Assembly: GCA_041748075.1 (NCBI GenBank)
Contig: JBGTDX010000077.1
Location: forward strand, 1-27,854
Direction: 5' to 3'
Length of the DNA: 27,854 bases
Source of the DNA: JBGSYJ01 sp041748075
Lineage (GTDB): Bacteria; Acidobacteriota; Thermoanaerobaculia; Gp7-AA8
In this document: positions 1-7,982 of the stretch, in pieces
Layout: every line of letters begins with the position of its first letter
Position numbering within the stretch: the first letter of the stretch is position 1
Translations under genes and position numbers: made by a program
The notes under the pieces: model-generated
Database searches by the model: none
Told to the model about the DNA's origin: nothing
The model's input: the letters and a program-made list of their open reading frames with translations, nothing else

Positions 1-1492
1 CCACGAGGACGCAGAGATCCCAAACGATCGCTGCGACAACGAGCTGCTTTCGCGTAAACAATCCGCGCTCGGCACCGTGCTGCATCATCCGCATCGCGAG
101 CACAAGCTTGAGGGCGACGAACGCCGCCATGAGCCACGGGACCGAGTTCAGCACCAGGGCGATCCGGTAGCGACTGTCGAGAATCCAGCCGAGGGCGAGA
201 AAGCCTACCGTGACCAGGACGAGAGTGGCGAACGCGATCCCTTTCACGGCCCAGTCGCGGCCGCTCATTGCGATGTACAGGCCCTGCACGAGCTGCTTCC
301 ACGTCGAGCCGATGAGCATCACGAGAACGATGAGCCCGAGGATGATCGCGCGGGGGCGACCCAGGGCATCGTCGACATTGCGCGCGATACTGATGATGGG
401 CTCGGTCGCATCCGACCAGATGAGCGCGACCGGAACGGCGAGGATGACAATCGCCCACGCCGCGAGTGTACTCAACAGCGCCGCCTGCCATTTCCCAACA
501 ACGAGAGCACGATCTTCGACCGGACGCGTCGCCATGAATGGCGAGATTCCGTATGAATTGGATGCGTTCGCACTCGATTTGCCAGCGGCAGCAGCGGCGA
601 AGATCGCCAGGAACGGCGGCATCAGGACCGCCCCGACGACGATCTCGAAGACGATGACGGGCGTCTCGTGAAACAGAAAGAGAAGTGAGAGCCCGACCGG
701 CAGCACGATCGCAACGAGAAGTGGCAACGTCCGACCATACTGGCGCCACTCGAACCAGAGTTGCGCCCGAGCTGCTGATTGAAAATCAGGGCGCACCGGG
801 GAATGGGCCAAGCCAGGCGCGAACGGTTGCGCTAGGCTCCAGTCCGGCACGTCGCCACGCCGCGCGCGACGCACCGCCGACAACGCTGCGACGTACGCGA
901 GTGGCACTAACGGCGCGAGAAGGAGGAACATCGTGCCCTCCCTCACTTTGTTTTCGAGCGCGGTGAAAACCACGATGTCAATCGACACGAGCAGTGCGAT
1001 CGACACTACGATGCGCATTCCACGAAGCGGATAGGGCAACCATGTCAGGGCCTGCGTCCACGCGAGGAGCGATGCCGCAAACAAGGCCGGCCAGTACTTC
1101 GGGACGTCGAAGCCGGAAGGAAAGATCCCTGCGATTCTCATCGCGAACCACAGCAGCACCATCGACACGCAGCCGTACAGCATCGGCCATCCCGCGAGCG
1201 CTGCCGAGGAGACGGGAAGCGTCAACATTCGCGGCGGGTACATCGACTCGCGCGCGGCGAGATCGCCGGAAATCCCGAACGTGAACACGGCGAGTAAATA
1301 GCAGAACGTTGCTGCGAGGGGTACGGGGACGAGAAGAGCGAAGGTCACGTCATCGATGTCGTGATGCGCCTGTGTCGTGAGAGCGGCGATCTTGATGCCG
1401 CCGAGGGTGAAGATCGTCGCGAGCACTGCGATCAGTCCCCAGCGGTGACGCTGCAGGAACTCCCACGCAATTGCGGCGGCCGGAGTACGCAT
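1..1492 (-). CDS. ABC exporter permease (partial, C-terminus beyond left edge)
   Basis: The minus-strand frame from ATG at 1492 is open to the window edge, giving at least 497 codons. It starts MRTPAAAIAWEFLQRHRWG and then shows many hydrophobic stretches separated by short polar loops, as expected of a large membrane permease of the ABC-2/YtrC-like kind. It begins 3 bases after the stop of the ATPase gene at 1496-2221, so the two are almost certainly one transcript and one transporter. The substrate cannot be told from the sequence; related two-gene exporters are often controlled by a GntR-type (YtrA) regulator, and none is present here. No stop or frameshift was seen in the part I translated. 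The identification rests on the operon partner and the hydrophobic profile, not on a signature motif. Confidence 0.8.
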   Translation of the reverse strand, partial: MRTPAAAIAWEFLQRHRWGLIAVLATIFTLGGIKIAALTTQAHHDIDDVTFALLVPVPLAATFCYLLAVFTFGISGDLAARESMYPPRMLTLPVSSAALAGWPMLYGCVSMVLLWFAMRIAGIFPSGFDVPKYWPALFAASLLAWTQALTWLPYPLRGMRIVVSIALLVSIDIVVFTALENKVREGTMFLLLAPLVPLAYVAALSAVRRARRGDVPDWSLAQPFAPGLAHSPVRPDFQSAARAQLWFEWRQYGRTLPLLVAIVLPVGLSLLFLFHETPVIVFEIVVGAVLMPPFLAIFAAAAAGKSSANASNSYGISPFMATRPVEDRALVVGKWQAALLSTLAAWAIVILAVPVALIWSDATEPIISIARNVDDALGRPRAIILGLIVLVMLIGSTWKQLVQGLYIAMSGRDWAVKGIAFATLVLVTVGFLALGWILDSRYRIALVLNSVPWLMAAFVALKLVLAMRMMQHGAERGLFTRKQLVVAAIVWDLCVLV

Positions 1493-1495
1493 TCC

Positions 1496-2221
1496 TTACA
1501 CGCCACCGATTCGCTCGACGAAGATCTCGTCGAGCGATGCACCGCCGTGCGCGTCCCTCACCTCTTTGAGCGGTGCGCTCACTACGATCGTTCCCTGCCG
1601 GATCATCGTCACGTGATCGGCGACCTGCTCGACCTCCCCCAGGAGATGCGATGAGAACAGTACCGTGCGCCCCTCGTCGGCGATCGTGCGGAGCACAGCA
1701 CCAAGAATGTCGCGCCGCACGATGGGGTCGAGGCCGGAGGATGGCTCGTCGAGCACGAGCAGTTCCGGACGGTATGCGAGTGCGATGAGGAGACCGGCGC
1801 GCGCTTTCTGTCCCTTCGAAAGCGTACTGATCCTCGCCGCAGGATCGAGCGCGAACCTCGTGCGCAACTCGGCGGCGTATGCGTCATCCCAGCCGGGATA
1901 AAACGCGCGCGAGTAACGCATCAGCTCATCGACGCGCATCCAGCCCGGAAGATCGTTCTCCTCCGACAGATAGCCAATGCGGGAGAGCACGCCGACGGGA
2001 TCCGCGACCGGATCGCGGCCGAACACTCGCACGCTCCCCTTCTCGGCCCGCAGGAGCCCGAGGACGTGTCGAATCAACGTTGTCTTGCCCGCGCCGTTCT
2101 CGCCGACGAGACCGTACACACCGCCACGAGGAATCCGGAGGGTGACCGAGGACAGCGCCTCCCGCGCACCGAAACGGCGCGTCAAATCCGAAATCACGAT
2201 CACCGGTTCAGCGGCGGCCAT
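1496..2221 (-). CDS. ABC transporter ATP-binding protein
   Basis: This 241-residue protein is a single nucleotide-binding domain. Walker A is GENGAGKT at residues 40-47, the signature loop is the degenerate LSKGQKARAGL, Walker B is LLVLDEPSSGLDP, and the switch histidine is in FSSHLL. The lysine-containing signature loop is typical of YtrB/EcsA-like exporters rather than importers. It would hydrolyse ATP on the cytoplasmic face to drive the permease encoded 3 bases downstream. The start at 2221 gives a normal N-terminus (MAAAEPVIVISDL) directly before the first beta strand. No strong Shine-Dalgarno is visible; a TACCAT sequence about 20 bases upstream could be a -10 box. The substrate is unknown. 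Confidence 0.93.
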   Translation of the reverse strand: MAAAEPVIVISDLTRRFGAREALSSVTLRIPRGGVYGLVGENGAGKTTLIRHVLGLLRAEKGSVRVFGRDPVADPVGVLSRIGYLSEENDLPGWMRVDELMRYSRAFYPGWDDAYAAELRTRFALDPAARISTLSKGQKARAGLLIALAYRPELLVLDEPSSGLDPIVRRDILGAVLRTIADEGRTVLFSSHLLGEVEQVADHVTMIRQGTIVVSAPLKEVRDAHGGASLDEIFVERIGGV

Positions 2222-2420
2222 TGGATTGAGGTGTGAGGCAATGGTACAGCATCAGGCTCCCGCCAACTCCCCCTCGCTCCTCAATTCTCTTTTCGCCCTG
2301 CCCCCGAAGACTTGCGCACGATGGCGCCAATATCGCCGATCCGGAGAGCACAGCGCCCGCACGGAGCACCGCCCCGCGGTTCGCACGGGACTTGCAGCCC
2401 TCAAAGTTCAGGAGGTCTTC

Positions 2421-2834
2421 ATGCGAACACTCGCGATCTGTTTTCTATCCGTGGCACTCCTTCACTGCGCTACGGTCTCCGACCGCCCTGCGTCGGTGGC
2501 CGCACCTACGGTGACGGTCGACGTTCCCGGAACCATTTTCTTCGGCGCAGGAAACACCGCCCCTGTAACCCTCGAAGTCTCGATCACGAATCATGCGACG
2601 ACACCGCTTCGCGTCAGACAGATCGAGGCTTCCACTCCAACGATGACGACCTACCGGCTCCAGAACATCCGGCAGCGCTTCGACGAAATGATCGCCACGG
2701 GTGAAACGAAGACCCTCAAGCTCTTCACCAACGCGGTCACAAGCGTCAACTCGCCAAAGGAGCCTCTCAGTGTCCGGACCATCGTCACGCTCGAGGCCAA
2801 CGGTGTTCCGTTCCGCGAGATCACGATGAGGTAG
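2421..2834 (+). CDS. Small putative lipoprotein, LEA/immunoglobulin-like beta protein
   Basis: This 137-residue protein starts at ATG 2421, eight bases or fewer after a GGAGG at 2411-2415; a longer frame upstream runs over the ABC gene and is not used. The N-terminus MRTLAICFLSVALLHC is a short secretion signal ending in Cys16. The LLHC box is a poor lipobox because His precedes Cys, so lipidation is uncertain. The mature part alternates hydrophobic strands (VTLEVSITNHATTPLRVRQIE), which resembles Ig-like or late-embryogenesis-abundant (LEA14/WHy) folds of exported bacterial proteins. I do not recognise a specific family. It sits alone between a minus-strand ABC operon and a pirin fragment, and no function can be assigned. 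Confidence 0.75.
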   Translation: MRTLAICFLSVALLHCATVSDRPASVAAPTVTVDVPGTIFFGAGNTAPVTLEVSITNHATTPLRVRQIEASTPTMTTYRLQNIRQRFDEMIATGETKTLKLFTNAVTSVNSPKEPLSVRTIVTLEANGVPFREITMR

Positions 2835-2935
2835 CCCCACCGTCCGTAGCCCGCCGCCGTCGCACGTCGCCCGTTGCTGTTTCCGTACGCGATATTTTCA
2901 CAGACGCGGGAACCGGATGATCTGGAGCCGCTCAT

Positions 2936-3232
2936 GTGAGCGGTGAATTGCCAGTACCCGCCGGTCGAAACGTCTTTTTGTACGTTGTAAGGGGGGAGAT
3001 CCGGATCGGCGGGCATCCGGCGCCTCAGTTTCACCTCGCCGAACTACAGGACGATGGAGATTCGATTTCAGTCGAATCCGGCGATGATTCCCTGATACTC
3101 TTCGGCCACGCGGCACCAATCGGCGAACCCGTCGTGGCTCATGGGCCGTTCGTCATGAACACCCGCGAAGAAATTCTCGAAGCAATCAGAGACTACCAGG
3201 CAGGAAAGTTCAGGGGCGCAATCGCGCTTTGA
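2936..3232 (+). pseudogene. Orphan C-terminal pirin (cupin) segment
   Basis: The 98-residue frame matches the C-terminal half of pirin proteins: a GRNVFLYVVRGE strand pair, LAELQDDGDSI, LILFGHAAPIGEPVV and the family hallmark GPFVMNTREEILEAIRDYQ. Normal pirins are about 230-290 residues, with the metal-binding N-terminal cupin first. Here an in-frame TGA at 2918-2920 closes the frame and I found no N-terminal cupin in any frame of the 100 bases before it, so the metal-binding half is absent. The only start is GTG at 2936, without a Shine-Dalgarno. It may be a remnant left by deletion or a translated mini-cupin. It precedes the YpdA-like gene by 40 bases on the same strand. Confidence 0.7.
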
Positions 3233-3272
3233 GGAAAGCGATCGAGATGAAGACTCTATTCGGGCAACTGTC

Positions 3273-4322
3273 GTGACTGCGATCGAGACCGAGGTTCTGG
3301 TAGTGGGCGCCGGCCCGATTGGAATCGAGCTCGCTGTAGCACTCAAGCAAGCAGGAATTCCGTATGTTCATCTGGACGCGGGACAGATCGGGTCGACGAT
3401 CGCCTGGTACGCCCCGCAGACACCATTTTTTTCCTCACCCGAGCGCATCGCCATCGCGGGTGTGCCTCTCCATACCGTCGACCAGACCAAGGCAACCCGT
3501 GAAGAGTACCTGGCCTACCTCCGCGGCATCGTGGAACAGTTCGATCTGCAGATTCACACTTACGAGCGCGTCGTGGGAATTCGGCGTGACCCTGACGGAA
3601 CCTTTTCCGTCACCAGCCGCGGAAACGGACGGCGTCGCCACTGGCACACCAGGAACATAGTCCTCGCCATCGGCGACATGCACAGGCCGCGAGTTCTCGA
3701 GGTTCCCGGCGAAACTCTTCCCCATGTCAGCCACTACTTCGGCGATCCGCACACCTACTTCCGCCGTCGGGTGCTCATCGTCGGCGGACGGAACTCTGCG
3801 ATCGAAGCTGCGGTGCGGTGCGTCCGCGTGGGCGCGCAGGTAACCCTCTCGTGCCGTAGTGCAGAGCTCGATCCCTCCCACATCAAGTTCTGGCTCCTGC
3901 CCGAGATCGAAGGAATGATTCGGGACGACCGCCTGACGTTTCTTCCGGACACCGCAGTCCGCGAGATTCACAGCGACGTGGTCGTTCTCGATCGGCTCAA
4001 TGCGGAAGCTGACGCGAAGCTCTCCGTAGAAGCAGACTTCGTTCTGCTGCTCACGGGCTACGAACAGGATCCCGAGCTTTTCATCCAGGCGGGCGTCGAG
4101 CTGTGGGGCCCCGCACGCCAACCGGTTGTCGAAGAACAGACGATGGAAACCAACGTTCCGCACCTGTTTATCGCCGGCACCGCCATTGCGGGAACTCAGT
4201 CGGGAGCCGGCACGAGGCACTTCATCGAGAACAGCCATATCCACGTCGACAGAATCCTGGCCGCCCTCACCGGAACCGTGGCCCCGACCCGAGAGAAGAC
4301 CTGGGACATGCTGGAGAGCTGA
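3273..4322 (+). CDS. ypdA: YpdA-family FAD/NAD(P) oxidoreductase, active-site Cys replaced
   Basis: This 349-residue flavoprotein has the N-terminal FAD-binding motif GAGPIG (residues 12-17), the NAD(P)-binding motif GGRNSA (171-176), the ATG-like strand VLAIGDMHRP, and the family's C-terminal METNVPHLFIAGT followed by FIEN near residue 320. These are the landmarks of the YpdA (Bdr) bacillithiol-disulfide reductase family. In Staphylococcus aureus YpdA the residue after GGGP is Cys14, needed to reduce bacillithiol disulfide; here it is Ile16. So the fold is clear but the thiol-disulfide activity is doubtful. GTG at 3273 is the best start; no Shine-Dalgarno is visible. The upstream neighbour is a pirin remnant and no bacillithiol synthesis gene is in the window. 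A 409-residue minus-strand frame over it is an antisense shadow. Confidence 0.85.
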   Translation: MTAIETEVLVVGAGPIGIELAVALKQAGIPYVHLDAGQIGSTIAWYAPQTPFFSSPERIAIAGVPLHTVDQTKATREEYLAYLRGIVEQFDLQIHTYERVVGIRRDPDGTFSVTSRGNGRRRHWHTRNIVLAIGDMHRPRVLEVPGETLPHVSHYFGDPHTYFRRRVLIVGGRNSAIEAAVRCVRVGAQVTLSCRSAELDPSHIKFWLLPEIEGMIRDDRLTFLPDTAVREIHSDVVVLDRLNAEADAKLSVEADFVLLLTGYEQDPELFIQAGVELWGPARQPVVEEQTMETNVPHLFIAGTAIAGTQSGAGTRHFIENSHIHVDRILAALTGTVAPTREKTWDMLES

Positions 4323-4407
4323 GAGCCTGAGCACCAACGTCCCATCCACTCCGTCTCCGACGCTGAGGCTCGAAGTACGTCGCACCTGACGGACTACCGG
4401 CTCCGGA

Positions 4408-5016
4408 CTACTTTGCTTTGCCTTTTCGCTTTCCCTTCTTCCACCCTCTCGGCTGCCGGCCCGGCGAGGCGGCAATCTGTGCGTCCGGATCCGGGCTGCA
4501 CAACCACCAGATGGCGAACGCGAAGGCGTACAAGCCGACGAGGCGATAGAAATGTGCAGCTCCCGACCAGAAATTGCGAAGCGCGTCACTGTAATGAACC
4601 CGGCTCCACTCGCCGAGCTGCAACACATAGATCGACTTGATCGCGGCGAGCACCCCGAACACATGCGTGATGTACAGCAGGATCAGCGCAAGGGCGAAGC
4701 CTCCGACATTCCTGTTCGAGAACGTGCCAAGGTTCGCCGCAAACAAGGTCGTCAGCAGAATCAGGTTGAATGTCAGGTCATGCGCCGGAACGCCGGGCCG
4801 CGCCGAGGTCCGGGGAAAGTCCGTTCGATTGACGATGATGTTGCGCCCGTCCGCTCGAAGGCGCGTGACAGGAGGCTTTTCACTGATACGAAGGACGGGC
4901 TCGGCGGACTTCGCAAGGAGAGTCGCGTAGGACGGACTCATGCCCCACCAGACCGCGAGGCCGAGGAGGAATCCTGCGAGCGCCTTACCTGCTGTCTGCC
5001 AGGGGTGGCGGCGCAA
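4408..5016 (-). CDS. Exosortase-H-associated membrane protein
   Basis: This 202-residue protein has four predicted membrane segments (about residues 12-32, 82-97, 103-126 and 155-173), an extracytoplasmic region of about 50 residues between the first and second, and a very basic tail ending GWKKGKRKGKAK. Its start lies 32 bases inside the end of the exosortase gene, which implies translational coupling and a shared job. I know of no catalytic motif in it. Proteins in this position next to exosortase H are membrane partners of unknown role; it might help in membrane assembly or in attaching the processed substrate, but that is inference. It ends about 85 bases from the convergent ypdA gene. 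Confidence 0.75.
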   Translation of the reverse strand: MRRHPWQTAGKALAGFLLGLAVWWGMSPSYATLLAKSAEPVLRISEKPPVTRLRADGRNIIVNRTDFPRTSARPGVPAHDLTFNLILLTTLFAANLGTFSNRNVGGFALALILLYITHVFGVLAAIKSIYVLQLGEWSRVHYSDALRNFWSGAAHFYRLVGLYAFAFAIWWLCSPDPDAQIAASPGRQPRGWKKGKRKGKAK

Positions 5017-5491
5017 AGCGCGAGCTCCAGAGCAGAAACAGAAGAACGCTGATCAGAATGATCACCGTCTGCCAGACGGCGACGTGGAAGAGCTGAAAAA
5101 TATCCGGATAGTGAGCCCCGAGCCATACGAGCATGGCAATCCGGAACACGTTGATCACCTGAAGTGCGATCGATGCGGCTAGGATCCCGACGATACGGTG
5201 CACCAGGGGTGCGGGATACGCCCCGATGGCGGCGATCAGAAGAATGATCGCCTCGATCCCGTTACATCCATTCTTCACGTCGACGATGAAGCCCGTGGTA
5301 CGAATCAGAGTTCCTTCACTCACCTCGGCAACCTGGCCGAGGCCGCGAAGCATCGCAGCCGAGACGGACGTAATCCCCTCAGTGAATGGAACGATCACGT
5401 GATCATTCACGGGATTGAGCGCAATCACGACGTAGAGCACCGCGATCGTGGCCAGAAACTTGATCAGAAAAATCGCTTTCTTCCGTTTCAT
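4985..5491 (-). CDS. xrtH: Exosortase H
   Basis: This 168-residue multi-pass membrane protein has the exosortase catalytic triad in order: Cys76 in NGCNGIEA, Arg117 in NVFRI and His136 in LFHVAVWQ. Exosortases are membrane cysteine transpeptidases that cleave C-terminal PEP-CTERM-like tags on exported proteins, usually for attachment to the cell surface or extracellular matrix. The short length (about 170 residues against nearly 300 for EpsH-type) and the NGCNGIEA motif fit exosortase H, whose tag family is IPTLxxWG-CTERM. About five hydrophobic segments are visible, starting at residues 6-26. The downstream gene overlaps it by 32 bases. No tagged substrate is encoded in this window. The start at 5491 has only a weak Shine-Dalgarno. 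Confidence 0.88.
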   Translation of the reverse strand: MKRKKAIFLIKFLATIAVLYVVIALNPVNDHVIVPFTEGITSVSAAMLRGLGQVAEVSEGTLIRTTGFIVDVKNGCNGIEAIILLIAAIGAYPAPLVHRIVGILAASIALQVINVFRIAMLVWLGAHYPDIFQLFHVAVWQTVIILISVLLFLLWSSRFAPPPLADSR

Positions 5492-5570
5492 CAGGCCGCC
5501 GCAGCATAACTTCCAGAAAAGCGAATAACAAGGAAAGCAGACCCCTGGCGATGATTCCGGCGGTCCGCAC

Positions 5571-5576
5571 TACACT
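5571..5576 (+). promoter_or_regulatory. Possible -10 box for the small membrane protein
   Basis: TACACT lies eight bases before ATG 5585, with only C-rich sequence between and no Shine-Dalgarno; transcription would start at or within two bases of the start codon. Confidence 0.35.
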
Positions 5577-5584
5577 AGCCCCCC

Positions 5585-5842
5585 ATGCGGCCATCTTTCA
5601 ACGACGAGACCGACTTCCTCTCCTTACTGCTCCTTACGCTCGGAGTAGGTGGCGCGATTTTCGCCTTCGCTGCAGGAGCACTGGTTCTGTTCTGGAAGAG
5701 CCTGAAAGACAATCCGGGAGCTGTCGCGGAGAAAGGGTCAGCGGGTGCGCGAGTCAATAGAAGCTTTTTTCTCCGGTTCGCCATTCTGCTCGTGATCGTA
5801 GTGCTGGCTTCGTTCGCAATCTTCTGGCTGGGCTCGGGATGA
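5585..5842 (+). CDS. Small two-helix membrane protein, unknown
   Basis: This 85-residue protein has two clear membrane helices, about residues 13-37 (LLLLTLGVGGAIFAFAAGAL) and 61-82, joined by a polar loop of about 22 residues. I do not recognise a family. There is no Shine-Dalgarno before ATG 5585, but TACACT at 5571-5576 lies 8 bases upstream, which would place transcription start at or next to the start codon. It ends 90 bases before the histidine kinase on the same strand, so co-transcription is possible. Hydrophobic composition and codon-position GC bias support it as a real gene; function unknown. Confidence 0.6.
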   Translation: MRPSFNDETDFLSLLLLTLGVGGAIFAFAAGALVLFWKSLKDNPGAVAEKGSAGARVNRSFFLRFAILLVIVVLASFAIFWLGSG

Positions 5843-5932
5843 GAGCTCCCGCCTCGGAAAGTCAGGAATTCAGGCGGTGAGGGCGTTGTCAGAAGTCTTT
5901 CGTATCCGGACGTCGACTCCACAAGTAAAACG

Positions 5933-7888
5933 ATGACGAACACGATCGAACAGGCCGAGAAGAAACTCGACGAGATCGCAAAGGATCCACGGCACTGGAG
6001 CCGCGTGATCCCGATGTCGTTCATCATTCTTTCGCTCTTTGCCCTGGTGCTGGTACCGCTACTCGTCAAGCGGCACACAGACAGCCTCCGGCTCGAGCTT
6101 CGGACGATAGTCGAGCCTGCTGGAACCATAGCCGACGACATCCAGTCGCTGCTGGCGACCGAACTTTCTTTGCTGATCGCGTTTCAGGTGACCGAGCAGC
6201 CGCAGTACATCCGGATGTATCACGAAGCGGTGGAGAGCGAGCGAGCGGCTCATCGGAAACTCGAGCCACTCGCGAGAGACATAGGTGGTTTCGTGCAATC
6301 GGCGCTCGATGAACTGAAAGCCGCTGAATCCGAATGGCACGCGAGTATTGCAGATTCCGAGTTCGTCCGGCGCCCTCTTCCTGCACCTGTGTTCCTGGCG
6401 CGCCTGTTCGAGAGACTCACCCTTCTGCAGGAAGCACAGGCGGCGGCACGGAACCTTGCGCGTGCGGTTGAATCCGAACGGGAACTTCGCCGGAATCAGA
6501 TCAGCCGTGCAGAGCAGGTGAATGTCACGGTCGCGATCGTGCTGACGGTGCTGGCGCTGATTTCTGCCCTGCTCGTAGCCTGGCTAGGGCGGCAGATGAG
6601 ACGTCTGGCAGAAGAGGCCGATCGCCAGCGGATGGAGGCACGGCGCGAGGCCGAGGAGGCCAAAGCGGCACGCACACTTGCCGAATCGGCCGAGCAACGG
6701 GCCGCATTTCTAGCCGAGGCGAGCCGCGAGCTCAGCGTCTCGCTCGATTACTCCTCCATCATGGAGCAGGTCACCCGGATGGCGATCCCCACCCTCTGTG
6801 ACTTCTGCGTCATCGACGTGCTCGATGAAGAAGGCAACCTGCGCCGGGTTGCTTCGGCACACCGAACCGAGACTCAGCGACAACTTCTGATCCCCTCCGG
6901 CGAACCTGATTACGCCGGGCTGGGGCCTGTCCGGAAAGCGCTGGAGTCAGGATCCGCGATCGTCATCGAGGAGCTCGCCGCCGAGATGAAAGCGGCATTC
7001 GCGAGCTCGACTGAAGCCGAACAGATACTCGCCCCCCGGGAGGCCGTCCTCGCCCCGCTCGTAACACCTCAGCGTGTGATCGGCCTCATGATCTTCGTCT
7101 TTGCCGAATCCCGCAGAACGTTCTCGAAGGCCGACCTCGAATTCATCGTGGAGTTCACCCGCAGGGTCGCCCTCGCTGCGGAGAACGCGAGACTCTACGC
7201 AGAGTCTCAGCAGGCGGTTCGCTCGCGTGAGGAGATCCTCGCGATCGTCTCCCACGATCTGCGCAGCCCTCTGACGACCATCACGATGACGGCGTCGATG
7301 CTCGCCGAAATGCCCCCTCCCGAAGCCGAGCTTCCCCAACAGTTCGATGTGATTCGTCTTTCCGCGAAACGGATGACCCGGCTCATCGATGATCTCCTCG
7401 ACGTCACCACCATCGACATCGGACATCGCCTCCCGATAGAAAAGAGCCCCGTGGACCTGCCTGAGCTGATCGACGAGCTTGCCGAGATCTTCCGTCCGCA
7501 GGCTGCGGGGCGGAATGTCGGGCTAAGCTGGCAGGTCGACGTTTCGCCGCCAACGATTCCGGCCGATCGCGACCGGCTCAACCAGGCGCTCTCGAACCTC
7601 GTCGGAAACGCGCTGAAGTTCACCCCGGAAGGCGGAGCCGTGGACGTTGGTGTAACGGATCAGGGAGATGAAGTTCAGTTCTCGGTGCGGGATGACGGCT
7701 TGGGGATTCCGGCTGAGCATCTGCAGCGGATCTTCGATCCATACTGGCAGATGAAGCGAACCGCTCGGATGGGGGCCGGGCTCGGGCTTCCTATCGCGAG
7801 AGGGATCGTCGAGAGTCACGGCGGCCGGATCTGGGTCGAGAGCGATGGCACGCACGGCTCTACGTTCCGATTCACGATTCCGAAATAA
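5933..7888 (+). CDS. Membrane sensor histidine kinase (orphan)
   Basis: This 651-residue kinase has a membrane helix at about residues 25-45, an extracytoplasmic all-helical sensor of about 150 residues (CHASE3- or four-helix-bundle-like, by appearance only), a second helix at about 196-217, a coiled coil rich in Glu/Ala/Arg, a GAF domain at about 263-415, then HisKA and HATPase_c. The phosphorylated residue is His441 in IVSHDLRSPLTT. The ATP-binding domain shows the N box with Asn559 (SNLVGNALKF), G1 at Asp587 (DDGLGIP), an F box around FDPYW and G2 GAGLGLPIA. There is no receiver domain and no response regulator in the window, so its partner is elsewhere. The ATG at 5933 has no good Shine-Dalgarno. 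Confidence 0.93.
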   Translation: MTNTIEQAEKKLDEIAKDPRHWSRVIPMSFIILSLFALVLVPLLVKRHTDSLRLELRTIVEPAGTIADDIQSLLATELSLLIAFQVTEQPQYIRMYHEAVESERAAHRKLEPLARDIGGFVQSALDELKAAESEWHASIADSEFVRRPLPAPVFLARLFERLTLLQEAQAAARNLARAVESERELRRNQISRAEQVNVTVAIVLTVLALISALLVAWLGRQMRRLAEEADRQRMEARREAEEAKAARTLAESAEQRAAFLAEASRELSVSLDYSSIMEQVTRMAIPTLCDFCVIDVLDEEGNLRRVASAHRTETQRQLLIPSGEPDYAGLGPVRKALESGSAIVIEELAAEMKAAFASSTEAEQILAPREAVLAPLVTPQRVIGLMIFVFAESRRTFSKADLEFIVEFTRRVALAAENARLYAESQQAVRSREEILAIVSHDLRSPLTTITMTASMLAEMPPPEAELPQQFDVIRLSAKRMTRLIDDLLDVTTIDIGHRLPIEKSPVDLPELIDELAEIFRPQAAGRNVGLSWQVDVSPPTIPADRDRLNQALSNLVGNALKFTPEGGAVDVGVTDQGDEVQFSVRDDGLGIPAEHLQRIFDPYWQMKRTARMGAGLGLPIARGIVESHGGRIWVESDGTHGSTFRFTIPK

Positions 7889-7982
7889 AAGCGCCCGCCC
7901 CGTTTCGGTCCGGGTGGGGTGGAAGACCCGCGCGATCTGCCCGCTAAACTGTTACGGAACGGTCATTTAGGTCCGTCTGCAC

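Noticed and set aside
77..966. Plus-strand frames of 93-159 residues
   Set aside because: They oppose the ABC permease, which is open through the whole stretch and hydrophobic, whereas these products are charged and low in complexity.
1977..2420. N-terminal extension of the small lipoprotein to 285 residues
   Set aside because: The extension crosses the ABC ATPase start and lacks a start signal, while ATG 2421 has GGAGG and begins a secretion signal.
3435..4664. 409-residue minus-strand frame
   Set aside because: It is antisense to ypdA, whose plus-strand product has clear family motifs; the minus product has none and is Arg/Ser/Asp-rich as expected from a GC-rich shadow.
7889..7982. GC-rich stretch after the histidine kinase as a terminator
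   Set aside because: The C-rich and G-rich arms pair poorly and no T-run follows, so I cannot support a rho-independent terminator.
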